Source: Niveispirillum sp. (lineage in GTDB: Bacteria; Pseudomonadota; Alphaproteobacteria; Azospirillales; Azospirillaceae). From it: a DNA stretch of 5,484 nucleotides. Of the stretch, positions 1-5,484 are shown one piece after another. The notes beneath the pieces were generated by a model. That model saw only the letters and a program-made list of their open reading frames with translations, ran no database searches and was not told the DNA's origin. The translations under genes were made by a program, and so were the position numbers. The stretch is taken from assembly GCA_016463045.1 (NCBI GenBank), contig JAEMSB010000038.1, positions 1 through 5,484 on the forward strand, written 5' to 3'. Within the stretch, counting starts at the first letter, position 1. Each line of letters opens with the position of its first letter.

Positions 1-138
1 GGGAAGCGTCTGTTGTTGACCCGGCCCGCCGGTGCCCGTGCCCAGGGCATCCAGCCGGTTCAACTGGTAGTTGAGGATGCGCGCGACGGGCGCGTGCTGA
101 CCAATCTGGAGACCCAGTTCTGGGGGCCGCAGCCATGA
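1..138 (+). CDS. ccoG: CcoG (FixG/RdxA-type) cbb3 oxidase assembly protein, C-terminal end only
   Basis: The frame is open from the first base and ends in TGA at 136-138, giving the last 45 residues of a protein that begins upstream of the window. The tail has beta-rich, Ig-like character (QPVQLVVEDA, then GRVLTNLETQFWGPQP). It resembles the C-terminal FixG_C domain of CcoG proteins, which commonly ends in a short F-x-GP motif. CcoG is a membrane-anchored iron-sulfur protein linked to copper reduction and cbb3 oxidase biogenesis; the ferredoxin domain itself lies outside the window. The stop overlaps the start of ccoH by four bases (ATGA), as expected in a ccoGHIS operon. The identification rests mainly on this context and the C-terminal motif, since only a small part is visible. 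Confidence 0.8.
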   Translation, partial: GKRLLLTRPAGARAQGIQPVQLVVEDARDGRVLTNLETQFWGPQP

Positions 139-605
139 AGAAAGACCGTTGGATCCCCTGGGCCTTTGTCGGCTTCTTCGTGTTCCTGGCTGTGGTCCAG
201 GGCAGTTTCGTCACCGTGGCCATCCGCACCTTCCCCGGTCTGGTCACTGACCGGCCCTATGCCACGGGTCTGTCTTATAATCAGGTGTTGAAGGAACAGG
301 CTGCAGAGGCTGCATTGGGATGGCAGGTGGAAACGACCTTCACCGCTGATAGCCCGCTGTCCGGCCATCTGACCGCGACGGTGCGCGATGCACAGGGGCA
401 GCCGCTGGATGTGGCGGTGGAGGCGCAGGCCGAACGCATGACGCGGTTCCCGCAGGTCGTGACCCTGACCGCCACGGTGATCGGTCCCGGTCGCACGGCC
501 TTGCCCATGCACCTGCCTGTCGCCGGACGCTGGTTCGTGCGCCTGACTCTGCGTCAGGGTGACCATCATGTGCAGCGGATTGTCGAGGTGGAGGTCTGGC
601 CATGA
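135..605 (+). CDS. ccoH: FixH/CcoH family cbb3 oxidase assembly protein
   Basis: This 156-residue protein has one N-terminal membrane anchor (about residues 8-30, starting WIPWAFVGFFVF) followed by a periplasmic domain. Residues 32-52 carry the family hallmark: TFPGLVTDRPY followed by GLSYNQVL. The rest is predicted beta-sandwich and ends in a strand after GRWFVRLTL, as in FixH proteins, and the length is normal. CcoH interacts with the cbb3 oxidase and is needed for its stable assembly, probably alongside CcoI. The ATG at 135 overlaps the ccoG stop (ATGA), and a G-run at 122-126 lies eight bases upstream as a weak ribosome-binding site. The gene overlaps ccoI in the same way at its 3' end, so the products are probably made in a coupled fashion. 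Confidence 0.93.
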   Translation: MKKDRWIPWAFVGFFVFLAVVQGSFVTVAIRTFPGLVTDRPYATGLSYNQVLKEQAAEAALGWQVETTFTADSPLSGHLTATVRDAQGQPLDVAVEAQAERMTRFPQVVTLTATVIGPGRTALPMHLPVAGRWFVRLTLRQGDHHVQRIVEVEVWP

Positions 606-2812
606 CCGCCCTGGCCGCTGACCTGTTAAGCACCGACATGCCCGCCGAGGACGGCTCCGTTCAAGGCTTTGTTGAGCAGGTGGATGGCGAATGCCGGCTG
701 AACCTGCTGGTCGAGGGCGCGCACTGCGCGGCCTGTATTCAGGCGGTCGAAATAGCTGTGGCGGCGGAACCCGGACTGGTGGAGGCACGGTTGAACCTGA
801 CACTGCGCCGCCTGTCCCTGCGCTGGCGCGGCGACGCCTCGGTGGGCGACGCCCTGGCCGCCAGGGTGAAAGCCGCCGGATATAAAACCGTCCCCTTTGA
901 TCCGGCCTTCCTCGAAAACAGTGATCAGCAGGCTTGGCGACACCTGTTGCGGTCGCTGGCACTGGCCGGCTTTTCGTCCAGCAATGCCATGATGCTGTCC
1001 ATTCCCGTCTGGGTCGGCTTCGCTACCGATATGGCGGAGGGGACAAGGCTGCTGTTGCAGGCGATCAGCGCGCTGGTCGCCATTCCCGCCGTGATCCTGG
1101 GCGGGCAGGTCTTCTACGGGTCCGCCTGGGCGGCGGTGCGGGCGGGGCGCACCAATATCGACGTGCCCATCACGCTGGGTCTGCTGCTGACCTTGGGGAT
1201 CAGCATGGCGGAACTGCTGCGCGGCGGGGCGCATGTCTATTTCGACAGCGCGGCGTCGTTGCTGTTTGTGCTGCTGCTGGGGCGGGTGCTGGAATTCCGG
1301 GTGCGGGCCCGCGCGCGGCACACGATGGAACAGTTCCTGCTGCTGCAATCGCGCGGGGCGACGCGCGTCCGGGACGATGGCGCGCTGGCTCATATCCGTG
1401 CCGCCGATGTGCGGCCGGGCATGGTGCTGCTGGTTCGGCCCGGCGATCAGGTGCCCGTGGATGGCACCGTCCTGACAGGGCAGAGCGACATTGACCGCGC
1501 CTCTGTGACGGGGGAGCCGGTGCCCCTGCCCGTGGGGCCAGGGGCGGCCCTGCTGGCGGGCATGATCAATGGTGGCGGGGTCCTGCATCTGCGTGCCGAC
1601 CGTACCATGGCCGACAGCCATCTGGCTGACATGGCCCGGCTGGTGGAGGCGGCAGAGGCGCGGCGCGGCGACCTTGTGGCCCTTGCCGACCGGGTCGCCG
1701 CCATTTGGACCCCCATCATCCATGGCTGTGCCCTGGTCACCTTTCTGTACTGGCTGCTGCAGGGTCAGGCGACGGCGTCCGATGCCCTGCTTTACGCCGT
1801 GTCGGTCCTGATCATCGCATGCCCGTGCGCCATTGGCTTGGCAGTGCCGGCTGTGCAGGTGGTCAGTCGGGGCGCGTTGCTGCGCCGGGGCATCCTGATC
1901 CGGGGTGGCGATGTGCTGGAACGGCTGGCGAACATTGACCGGGTGGTCCTGGACAAGACAGGTACCCTGACCGTGGGGCGGCCTTGTTTGGTGTCTGATC
2001 CGAGACGTGATCCAGCGGCGTTGCATCTGGCAGCGTCCATTGCGGCCCATAGCCTGCATCCGTTGGCACGCGCGCTTGCCGCCGCTGTCAATGTAACGCC
2101 GGTGGCGGGTTCGGTGCGGGAAGTGCCGGGGGCAGGCCTGGAATGGGCCGGTCCTGATGGGTTGGTCCGTCTTGGATCTGCTGCCTTCTGCGGCGTTGGT
2201 GCCGTGCCTGACGCAACCAGCATTTTCCTGGCTTGCCCGCACCTGATACCTGTTGCGTTCCAGTTCGCCGATCAGATGCGGACCGACGCGCCAGCTCTGG
2301 TTAGCACCCTGAAAGGGCTGGGTCTGGCCCCATCTATCCTTTCGGGCGATGCGGCGGGGCCGGTGGCGGAAATAGCCCGCACCCTGGACATCCCGGCAAC
2401 CGCCACCGTGTCGCCTGCCGACAAACTGGCCAATCTGGAGGCGATGCGGGCGCAGGGGCACCGCGTTCTGATGCTGGGGGACGGCGTGAATGACGCCCCG
2501 GCCTTGGCCGCCGCTCATGTGTCGGCCAGTTTCAGTCATGGCGCACCGGTCAGCCAATGTGCTGCTGATATCGTGCTGCCGGGCGGGAACCTGTCGCTGG
2601 TGCCGGGTACCCTGGCCCTGGCCCTGGCGCGGCGGGCACTGTCCCTGATGCGGCAGAATATGGTGCTCGCCGCCCTGTACAACGCCGCATTGATCCCCCT
2701 GGCCATGGCGGGGCAGGTGACACCGCTGGCCGCCGCCATCGCCATGTCGGTCAGTTCGCTGACCGTGACCTTGAACGCGCTGCGCGCGGGGCGGGGGGTG
2801 GCATGGACGTGA
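602..2812 (+). CDS. ccoI: CcoI/FixI copper-translocating P1B-type ATPase
   Basis: This is a 736-residue heavy-metal P-type ATPase. An N-terminal HMA-like domain carries GAHCAACI, with metal-binding C42 and C45. The core has the conserved FYGSAWAAVR...NIDVPITLG region (about 171-193), the actuator TGE at 303-305, the intramembrane metal site CPC at 407-409, the phosphorylation motif DKTGT at 451-455 (D451 phosphorylated), the HP motif at 486-487 and GDGVND at 626-631. The last two helices carry LYN and MSVSS, typical of the Cu(I) P1B-1 class. All catalytic residues are intact. CcoI exports copper across the inner membrane toward the CuB site of cbb3 oxidase rather than for copper resistance; that role is inferred from its place in the ccoGHIS cluster. 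A GGAGG at 590-594, seven bases before the ATG, supports the start. Confidence 0.97.
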   Translation: MTALAADLLSTDMPAEDGSVQGFVEQVDGECRLNLLVEGAHCAACIQAVEIAVAAEPGLVEARLNLTLRRLSLRWRGDASVGDALAARVKAAGYKTVPFDPAFLENSDQQAWRHLLRSLALAGFSSSNAMMLSIPVWVGFATDMAEGTRLLLQAISALVAIPAVILGGQVFYGSAWAAVRAGRTNIDVPITLGLLLTLGISMAELLRGGAHVYFDSAASLLFVLLLGRVLEFRVRARARHTMEQFLLLQSRGATRVRDDGALAHIRAADVRPGMVLLVRPGDQVPVDGTVLTGQSDIDRASVTGEPVPLPVGPGAALLAGMINGGGVLHLRADRTMADSHLADMARLVEAAEARRGDLVALADRVAAIWTPIIHGCALVTFLYWLLQGQATASDALLYAVSVLIIACPCAIGLAVPAVQVVSRGALLRRGILIRGGDVLERLANIDRVVLDKTGTLTVGRPCLVSDPRRDPAALHLAASIAAHSLHPLARALAAAVNVTPVAGSVREVPGAGLEWAGPDGLVRLGSAAFCGVGAVPDATSIFLACPHLIPVAFQFADQMRTDAPALVSTLKGLGLAPSILSGDAAGPVAEIARTLDIPATATVSPADKLANLEAMRAQGHRVLMLGDGVNDAPALAAAHVSASFSHGAPVSQCAADIVLPGGNLSLVPGTLALALARRALSLMRQNMVLAALYNAALIPLAMAGQVTPLAAAIAMSVSSLTVTLNALRAGRGVAWT

Positions 2813-2961
2813 TCCTGTTCCTGATCCCCATTGCCCTGATCTTAGGTGCGCTGGGCTTGGTGGCCTTTTTCTGGACCCTGGAAAACGGCCAGTACGACGA
2901 TCTGGATGGCGCGGCACAGCGCATCCTCAATGACCATGATGACGATATCGAAAGAGGATAG
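2803..2961 (+). CDS. ccoS: CcoS, cbb3-type cytochrome oxidase assembly protein
   Basis: This is a 52-residue protein, MDVILFLIPIALILG at the start, with one transmembrane helix at about residues 3-24. It is followed by the diagnostic CcoS stretch FFWTLENGQYDDLDGAAQRI and an acidic tail (NDHDDDIE). The aromatic-W-x-L-x-x-GQ-[FY]-D-D-L pattern and the roughly 50-residue length are characteristic of the family. CcoS is a small inner-membrane protein required for cofactor (heme and copper) insertion into cbb3 oxidase. The ATG lies inside the end of ccoI (10-base overlap), with a G-run at 2793-2798 as ribosome-binding site. This is the usual ccoI-ccoS arrangement. The gene is short enough to be missed by length-filtered gene calling. 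Confidence 0.93.
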   Translation: MDVILFLIPIALILGALGLVAFFWTLENGQYDDLDGAAQRILNDHDDDIERG

Positions 2962-2963
2962 AA

Positions 2964-3521
2964 ATGAGCGGTATCAAGGGCTTCCTATTCAATCTGGTCC
3001 TGGCGATAACGGCTGGCTTCCTGGCCGGCGGTGTGATTGGTAGCGTCGCCGCCGCCCTGATCCTGTCGGTCTTTGCCGGCCTGTTCCTGGTGTGGCGGCG
3101 CCGGGATCGCATAACCATTCCTGGTAGAAACCTGATCATTGGGGGTGCCCGCACTGGTGCGGGGTTGCTGCTGCGGCTGGCCGCCATTCCGCCGGCGCTG
3201 ATCGGATCGCTGCTGATGACGGTCACCGCCCTGGTTCTGGTCTTGTTGGCCCCGGTTTCTGCTCCGCTGCGGCTGCTGGCCGGTCTTGGTTCCGTGCCAG
3301 GGCGGCTGGGGCGTTTCTTTATCAGCCTGTTTGACGAACGCGCCTTGCCCTGGACCCTGGGTAACACGGCCTTGTTGCTGGTGATCGGCGTTCTGGTTCT
3401 GGGGATTGATGTCGCCTTCTATGCCGCCTTGATCGCCGTGCCGTTACTGCTGCTGGCGCTGGCAATGCTGGCCATCACGGGGGGAGAGGACCCGGATGCC
3501 GTGGCAGAGGATCAGCACTGA
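2964..3521 (+). CDS. Uncharacterised polytopic membrane protein in the cco operon
   Basis: I do not recognise this 185-residue protein. Hydrophobic stretches lie at about residues 6-43 (long enough for two helices), 64-108 (one or two helices with a central AAIPPALIG) and 130-172 (two helices). A basic loop (WRRRDR) follows the first block, and a short amphipathic loop with FFISLFDER joins the last two. The tail is acidic (GGEDPDAVAEDQH). No Cys or His cluster or catalytic motif is visible; the only His is the last residue. The start is well supported by AGAGG at 2953-2957, six bases before the ATG. The gene begins two bases after ccoS and ends three bases before the TauE/SafE-like gene, so it is almost certainly co-transcribed with the cbb3 assembly genes. 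A helper or structural role in the inner membrane is only a guess from position. Confidence 0.8.
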   Translation: MSGIKGFLFNLVLAITAGFLAGGVIGSVAAALILSVFAGLFLVWRRRDRITIPGRNLIIGGARTGAGLLLRLAAIPPALIGSLLMTVTALVLVLLAPVSAPLRLLAGLGSVPGRLGRFFISLFDERALPWTLGNTALLLVIGVLVLGIDVAFYAALIAVPLLLLALAMLAITGGEDPDAVAEDQH

Positions 3522-3524
3522 GCC

Positions 3525-4202
3525 ATGGAGCAGATCAACTTCCTGGGCGGTCTGTTGCTGGGATTGGCCAGCGCGCTGCACTGTGCCGCCATGTGTGGTG
3601 GGATTGCCGGTGGCCTATTGATGGCCATGAGCCCGCCCGGAGACCGCCGCAGGCAGGTCATCGCCTTGCTGTCCATCCAGGGGGGGCGCGTCTTGGCCTA
3701 TATGCTGGCCGGTGCCGTTCTTGGTGGGCTGGGTGCTGGCATCTATGGGCTGTTCGATCAGCGGGCGGCCTATGGATTGCTGCAATGGGCAGCAGCGGTA
3801 ACATTGGGTTGGATCGGCTTGTCCCTGACAGGTTTGGCTCCTGCCTTGTCCATCTTTGATCGATTGCTGGTGCCCTTGGGCAAGGCGCTGAGCCTTGTAC
3901 AGAAGCGTGGGATCGTCGCAGGCCCTGTGGCCGGTTTGCTGTGGGGGTTTCTGCCCTGCGGCATGGTCTATGCCGCATTGTTCTATGCCACCTTGGCCGG
4001 TGGTGCCGGGCAGGGGATGTTGGTGATGGCCGGCTTCGGTGTCGGCACCCTACCGGCTGTTACGCTGACCGCCCTGGGTTACTCCCGCCTGCTATCCTGG
4101 TCCCGACGTCAGCATCTGCGGCGGTTGGCGGGAGGGTGCATTCTGGTGCTGGCACCTGTATCGCTTCTTGTTCCAGCGACGGCGATAAAAGCCCTTTGTT
4201 GA
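3525..4202 (+). CDS. TauE/SafE-like (DsbD_2-type) membrane protein with Cys motifs
   Basis: This 225-residue inner-membrane protein has about six helices. It begins with the family signature LGLASALHCAAMCGGI (H19, C20, C24). The second half carries GLLWGFLPCGMVYAALFYA, with P144, C145 and G146, followed by GFGVGTLPAV. These paired Cys motifs place it in the cytochrome c biogenesis transmembrane / sulfite exporter TauE/SafE-like group (PF13386 type, related to the DsbD/CcdA membrane domain). Genes of this group often follow ccoS in proteobacteria. The substrate is not established from sequence; thiol or reductant transfer, or metal handling for oxidase maturation, would fit the Cys residues and the operon. 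The ATG follows the previous stop by three bases. The nearest Shine-Dalgarno-like AGAGG (3506-3510) is rather far (14 bases), so translation may depend on coupling. It is the last gene of the operon. Confidence 0.9.
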   Translation: MEQINFLGGLLLGLASALHCAAMCGGIAGGLLMAMSPPGDRRRQVIALLSIQGGRVLAYMLAGAVLGGLGAGIYGLFDQRAAYGLLQWAAAVTLGWIGLSLTGLAPALSIFDRLLVPLGKALSLVQKRGIVAGPVAGLLWGFLPCGMVYAALFYATLAGGAGQGMLVMAGFGVGTLPAVTLTALGYSRLLSWSRRQHLRRLAGGCILVLAPVSLLVPATAIKALC

Positions 4203-4299
4203 GCATTCGCCGTCCAAGCGTTCTTTGACTGATGACGATCGTTCCAGTTTAGAATCCCAGTATCACACATGGTTTCGGGTGTAATCTTCTACCAGCCAG
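4203..4299. other. Convergent intergenic gap, no strong terminator seen
   Basis: This 97-base spacer lies between the 3' ends of the cbb3 assembly operon and the oppositely oriented AraC-family gene. It is less GC-rich than its flanks. Only weak dyads are visible: an ACGATCGT palindrome near 4235 with ACTG/CAGT around it, and ACAC/GTGT around 4265-4281. None has a GC-rich stem followed by a T-run, so I cannot assign an intrinsic terminator on either strand. Confidence 0.5.
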
Positions 4300-5140
4300 C
4301 TACCGCCGATCCCGCCGCCATTGGGATGGCGTTGTTCCGGTCGCCTTGTGAAAGCTCTCGGTGAAATGGCTCGGCGTGGCATAGCCCAGCGCCATGGCGA
4401 TATTGGTGATGGGTACGCTGGGGTCAAGTAGCATTGCCTTGACGCGGCGTACACGCCGGTCAGACACATACCGCAGGGGAGATGTCCCCAGACTGGCGCG
4501 GAAGGCCCGACTAAAATGGTCAGGGCTCAAATCGACCATGGCTGCCATGCGCTCAGGCCCGTCGACAAGATGCGTCTCCACGAACTCATTCACCATCTTG
4601 ATCTGACGATCGGTCAGGGGGCGGTCGCGTCGCCGTGTAGGTTGAACGTTCACCAACTCACCGAGCCGGGTGAAAATCCGCCTGATGCAATGGTCGAAGA
4701 AGTCACCAGAAAGCCCATGCAGCTGGCTTTCATGCCAAAGGGTAGTCATGATGGCCGTCAGCAAGGGATCACGGTGGATCCGCGTTGCGGCTGAAGAAAC
4801 AAGTCGGCTGCTATCCCCAAGGCTCAACCGGTTGTGCAGTCCTGCCGGATCAATGCCGATGGCGACCATCCGGCAGCGGTCCCAACGAACGAACGCCCCG
4901 TCGTCTGGTGGGGAAACAATGACCGATCCTGGTCGCAACACACCCGACAGGGTTCCGTGCTGCGAATGGCGGCTGATCGCCGGAGAAGCGGGCATAATCC
5001 AGCACCGCCAAGCGTACCCGCCCATCCAGTGCCATGGCGATCTGCTGCGGGATGACCCCCAGGACGGCGGCACGTTGACGCAACGCCTCGAATTCAGCCT
5101 GCGCATCCATTTCCGGGTCCGCCTGTGTCCATTTCGACAT
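4300..5140 (-). CDS. AraC-family transcriptional regulator, apparently frameshifted
   Basis: The C-terminal third is a clear AraC/XylS DNA-binding domain (about 4617 down to 4303). Its first helix-turn-helix lies at about 4548-4486 (LSPDHFSRAFRASLGTSP) and its second at about 4410-4336 (ITNIAMALGY, then HFTESFHKATGTTPSQW). Upstream in the same frame, GVLRPGSVIVSPP and RCRMVAIGID (about 4944-4849) look like the end of an AraC sensing domain. Further upstream this frame loses coding character (many W and R), while the frame starting at ATG 5140-5138 reads like real protein. The two pieces join with a shift of one base somewhere near 4950-5010. The span given assumes one ancestral gene from 5140; the part translatable in the C-terminal frame could start at ATG 4995. 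It is divergent from a TonB-dependent receptor, so it may control that receptor in response to its ligand, as PchR-type regulators do (inference). Confidence 0.8.
4950..5140 (-). other. Out-of-frame N-terminal segment of the AraC-family gene
   Basis: From ATG 5140-5138, one frame off the DNA-binding domain, the sequence reads MSKWTQADPEMDAQAEFEAL, continues through an alpha-helical stretch and VRLAVLDYARFSGD, and then fades. Third codon positions here are mostly G or C, as in the neighbouring genes, and residue composition is normal. The competing frame is full of W, R and C. The frame itself runs on to a stop near 4850, but coding character passes to the other frame at about 4956 (GTLSGVLRPGS). 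A run of three G on the plus strand at 4950-4952 is one possible site for a single-base indel. A TTG at 5176 could extend this segment upstream. It could instead be a separate small gene, but that seems less likely. Confidence 0.6.
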
Positions 5141-5204
5141 GATTGGACCAATTTCCCCAGGAGTGGAGTGGCGCAAACCGCCAGATGCGATAAAGGAAAC
5201 ACGG

Positions 5205-5223
5205 ATTGCGAATTATTCGCAAT
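5205..5223. promoter_or_regulatory. Fur-box-like 9-1-9 palindrome in the divergent promoter
   Basis: The sequence ATTGCGAATTATTCGCAAT is a perfect inverted repeat with 9-base arms and a single central base (5214). Classical Fur boxes have the same 19-base, 9-1-9 geometry, and this one has the A/T-rich centre with GCGAAT/ATTCGC arms seen in many proteobacterial iron boxes. It lies about 20 to 30 bases before the TonB-dependent receptor start and about 65 bases before the AraC-family start, so one bound repressor could cover both promoters. Assignment to Fur is inferred from geometry and from the receptor gene; the site could instead be the operator of the AraC-family protein, although those usually bind direct repeats. 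Confidence 0.6.
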
Positions 5224-5244
5224 ATCGCTTTTCGCGTTTGGGGT

Positions 5245-5484
5245 ATGAGAGAGATGAACCGTTGGATCGCCAGTGTCAGTGCCATTTCCGTGTTGGCATG
5301 TGCCCTGCCTGTTGGTGCCCAGGTGGATGAGGGGTCGGGGGGCATACCGGAAATCATCGTCACAGCGGAAATGATCCGCCGCCCGCAGATGCTGACGGGG
5401 AATAGTGCGGTCATCCTGACCCGCAAGGATCTGGAGGATCGGTCGGGCCTTGATACCGTTCGCGATGTGCTGGAGACGGTGCCC
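5245..5484 (+). CDS. TonB-dependent outer-membrane receptor, N-terminal part
   Basis: The frame stays open to the end of the window, so only about 80 residues are visible. Two in-frame ATGs (5245 and 5254) are possible starts; a G-run at 5240-5243 is well spaced for the second and too close for the first. From 5254 there is a signal peptide (MNRWIASVSAISVLACALPV, with probable cleavage after GA at residue 22). A TonB-box-like PEIIVTAE follows at residues 32-39. Next comes the beginning of a plug domain: SAVILTRKDLEDR, then LDTVRDVLETVP (residues 66-77). Such receptors import siderophores, heme, vitamin B12 or other large ligands across the outer membrane using TonB energy. The Fur-like palindrome upstream and the divergent AraC-family gene favour an iron-siderophore ligand, but the ligand-determining barrel is outside the window. 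Confidence 0.87.
   Translation, partial: MREMNRWIASVSAISVLACALPVGAQVDEGSGGIPEIIVTAEMIRRPQMLTGNSAVILTRKDLEDRSGLDTVRDVLETVP

Noticed and set aside
60..962. A 300-codon minus-strand open frame across ccoG, ccoH and the start of ccoI
   Set aside because: It is extremely rich in R and P, has no recognisable motif, and lies opposite three genes with clear family signatures.
626..2917. A very long open frame antisense to ccoI (763 codons)
   Set aside because: Its product is low-complexity in character, rich in R, Q, H, G and P, with no domain. It is the expected shadow of a GC-rich gene with strong codon bias, and ccoI on the other strand has every P-type ATPase motif.
4225..4285. Small dyads in the convergent gap as a terminator
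   Set aside because: Stems of four bases and no T-run on either strand are too weak to call.
4950..5010. Programmed ribosomal frameshifting in the AraC-family gene
   Set aside because: I see no clear slippery heptamer with a downstream structure, and this family is not known for programmed frameshifting. Mutation or sequencing error is simpler.
4670..5248. Plus-strand open frames opposite the AraC-family gene
   Set aside because: There is no family motif, the composition is poor, and the minus strand carries a clear AraC DNA-binding domain over part of the region.
5284..5304. Possible lipobox (VLAC) in the receptor signal sequence
   Set aside because: The order of residues does not match a normal lipobox, and the TonB-box and plug sequence that follow fit an ordinary signal peptidase I substrate.

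Overview
This is a GC-rich window with dense, codon-biased genes. A ccoG-ccoH-ccoI-ccoS cluster, an alphaproteobacterial-style FixH/FixI pair and a TonB-dependent receptor behind a Fur-like palindrome together suggest an alphaproteobacterium, perhaps Rhodospirillales or Azospirillaceae. That placement is inference from gene content and style, not from a marker gene.

Positions 1-4202 (+ strand) read as one tightly packed operon for building cbb3-type cytochrome c oxidase. In order it holds the 3' end of ccoG (FixG/RdxA-type ferredoxin-like protein), ccoH (FixH), ccoI (FixI, copper-exporting P1B ATPase), the small ccoS (52 residues), a 185-residue polytopic membrane protein I do not recognise, and a TauE/SafE-like (DsbD_2-type) membrane protein with conserved Cys motifs. 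The first four genes overlap by 4 to 10 bases and the next two are separated by 2 to 3 bases, so translational coupling is likely. In the known scheme, CcoI moves copper across the inner membrane for the CuB centre of CcoN, while CcoH, CcoG and CcoS act in assembly and cofactor delivery. The last two genes are membrane proteins whose position suggests a supporting role (inference).

Positions 4203-4299 are a short convergent gap with no strong terminator.

Positions 4300-5484 form a second, unrelated module. An AraC-family regulator lies on the minus strand, and the start of a TonB-dependent outer-membrane receptor lies divergently on the plus strand. The roughly 100-base divergent promoter carries a perfect 9-1-9 inverted repeat with Fur-box geometry. 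The layout fits an iron/siderophore uptake locus with iron repression plus a local AraC activator. The regulator appears frameshifted: its N-terminal coding signal is in a different frame from its DNA-binding domain.

I see no transposon, CRISPR, tRNA or rRNA, and no clear novel defence or mobile system. The best candidates for something undescribed are the unknown membrane protein in the cco operon and the broken AraC reading frame.
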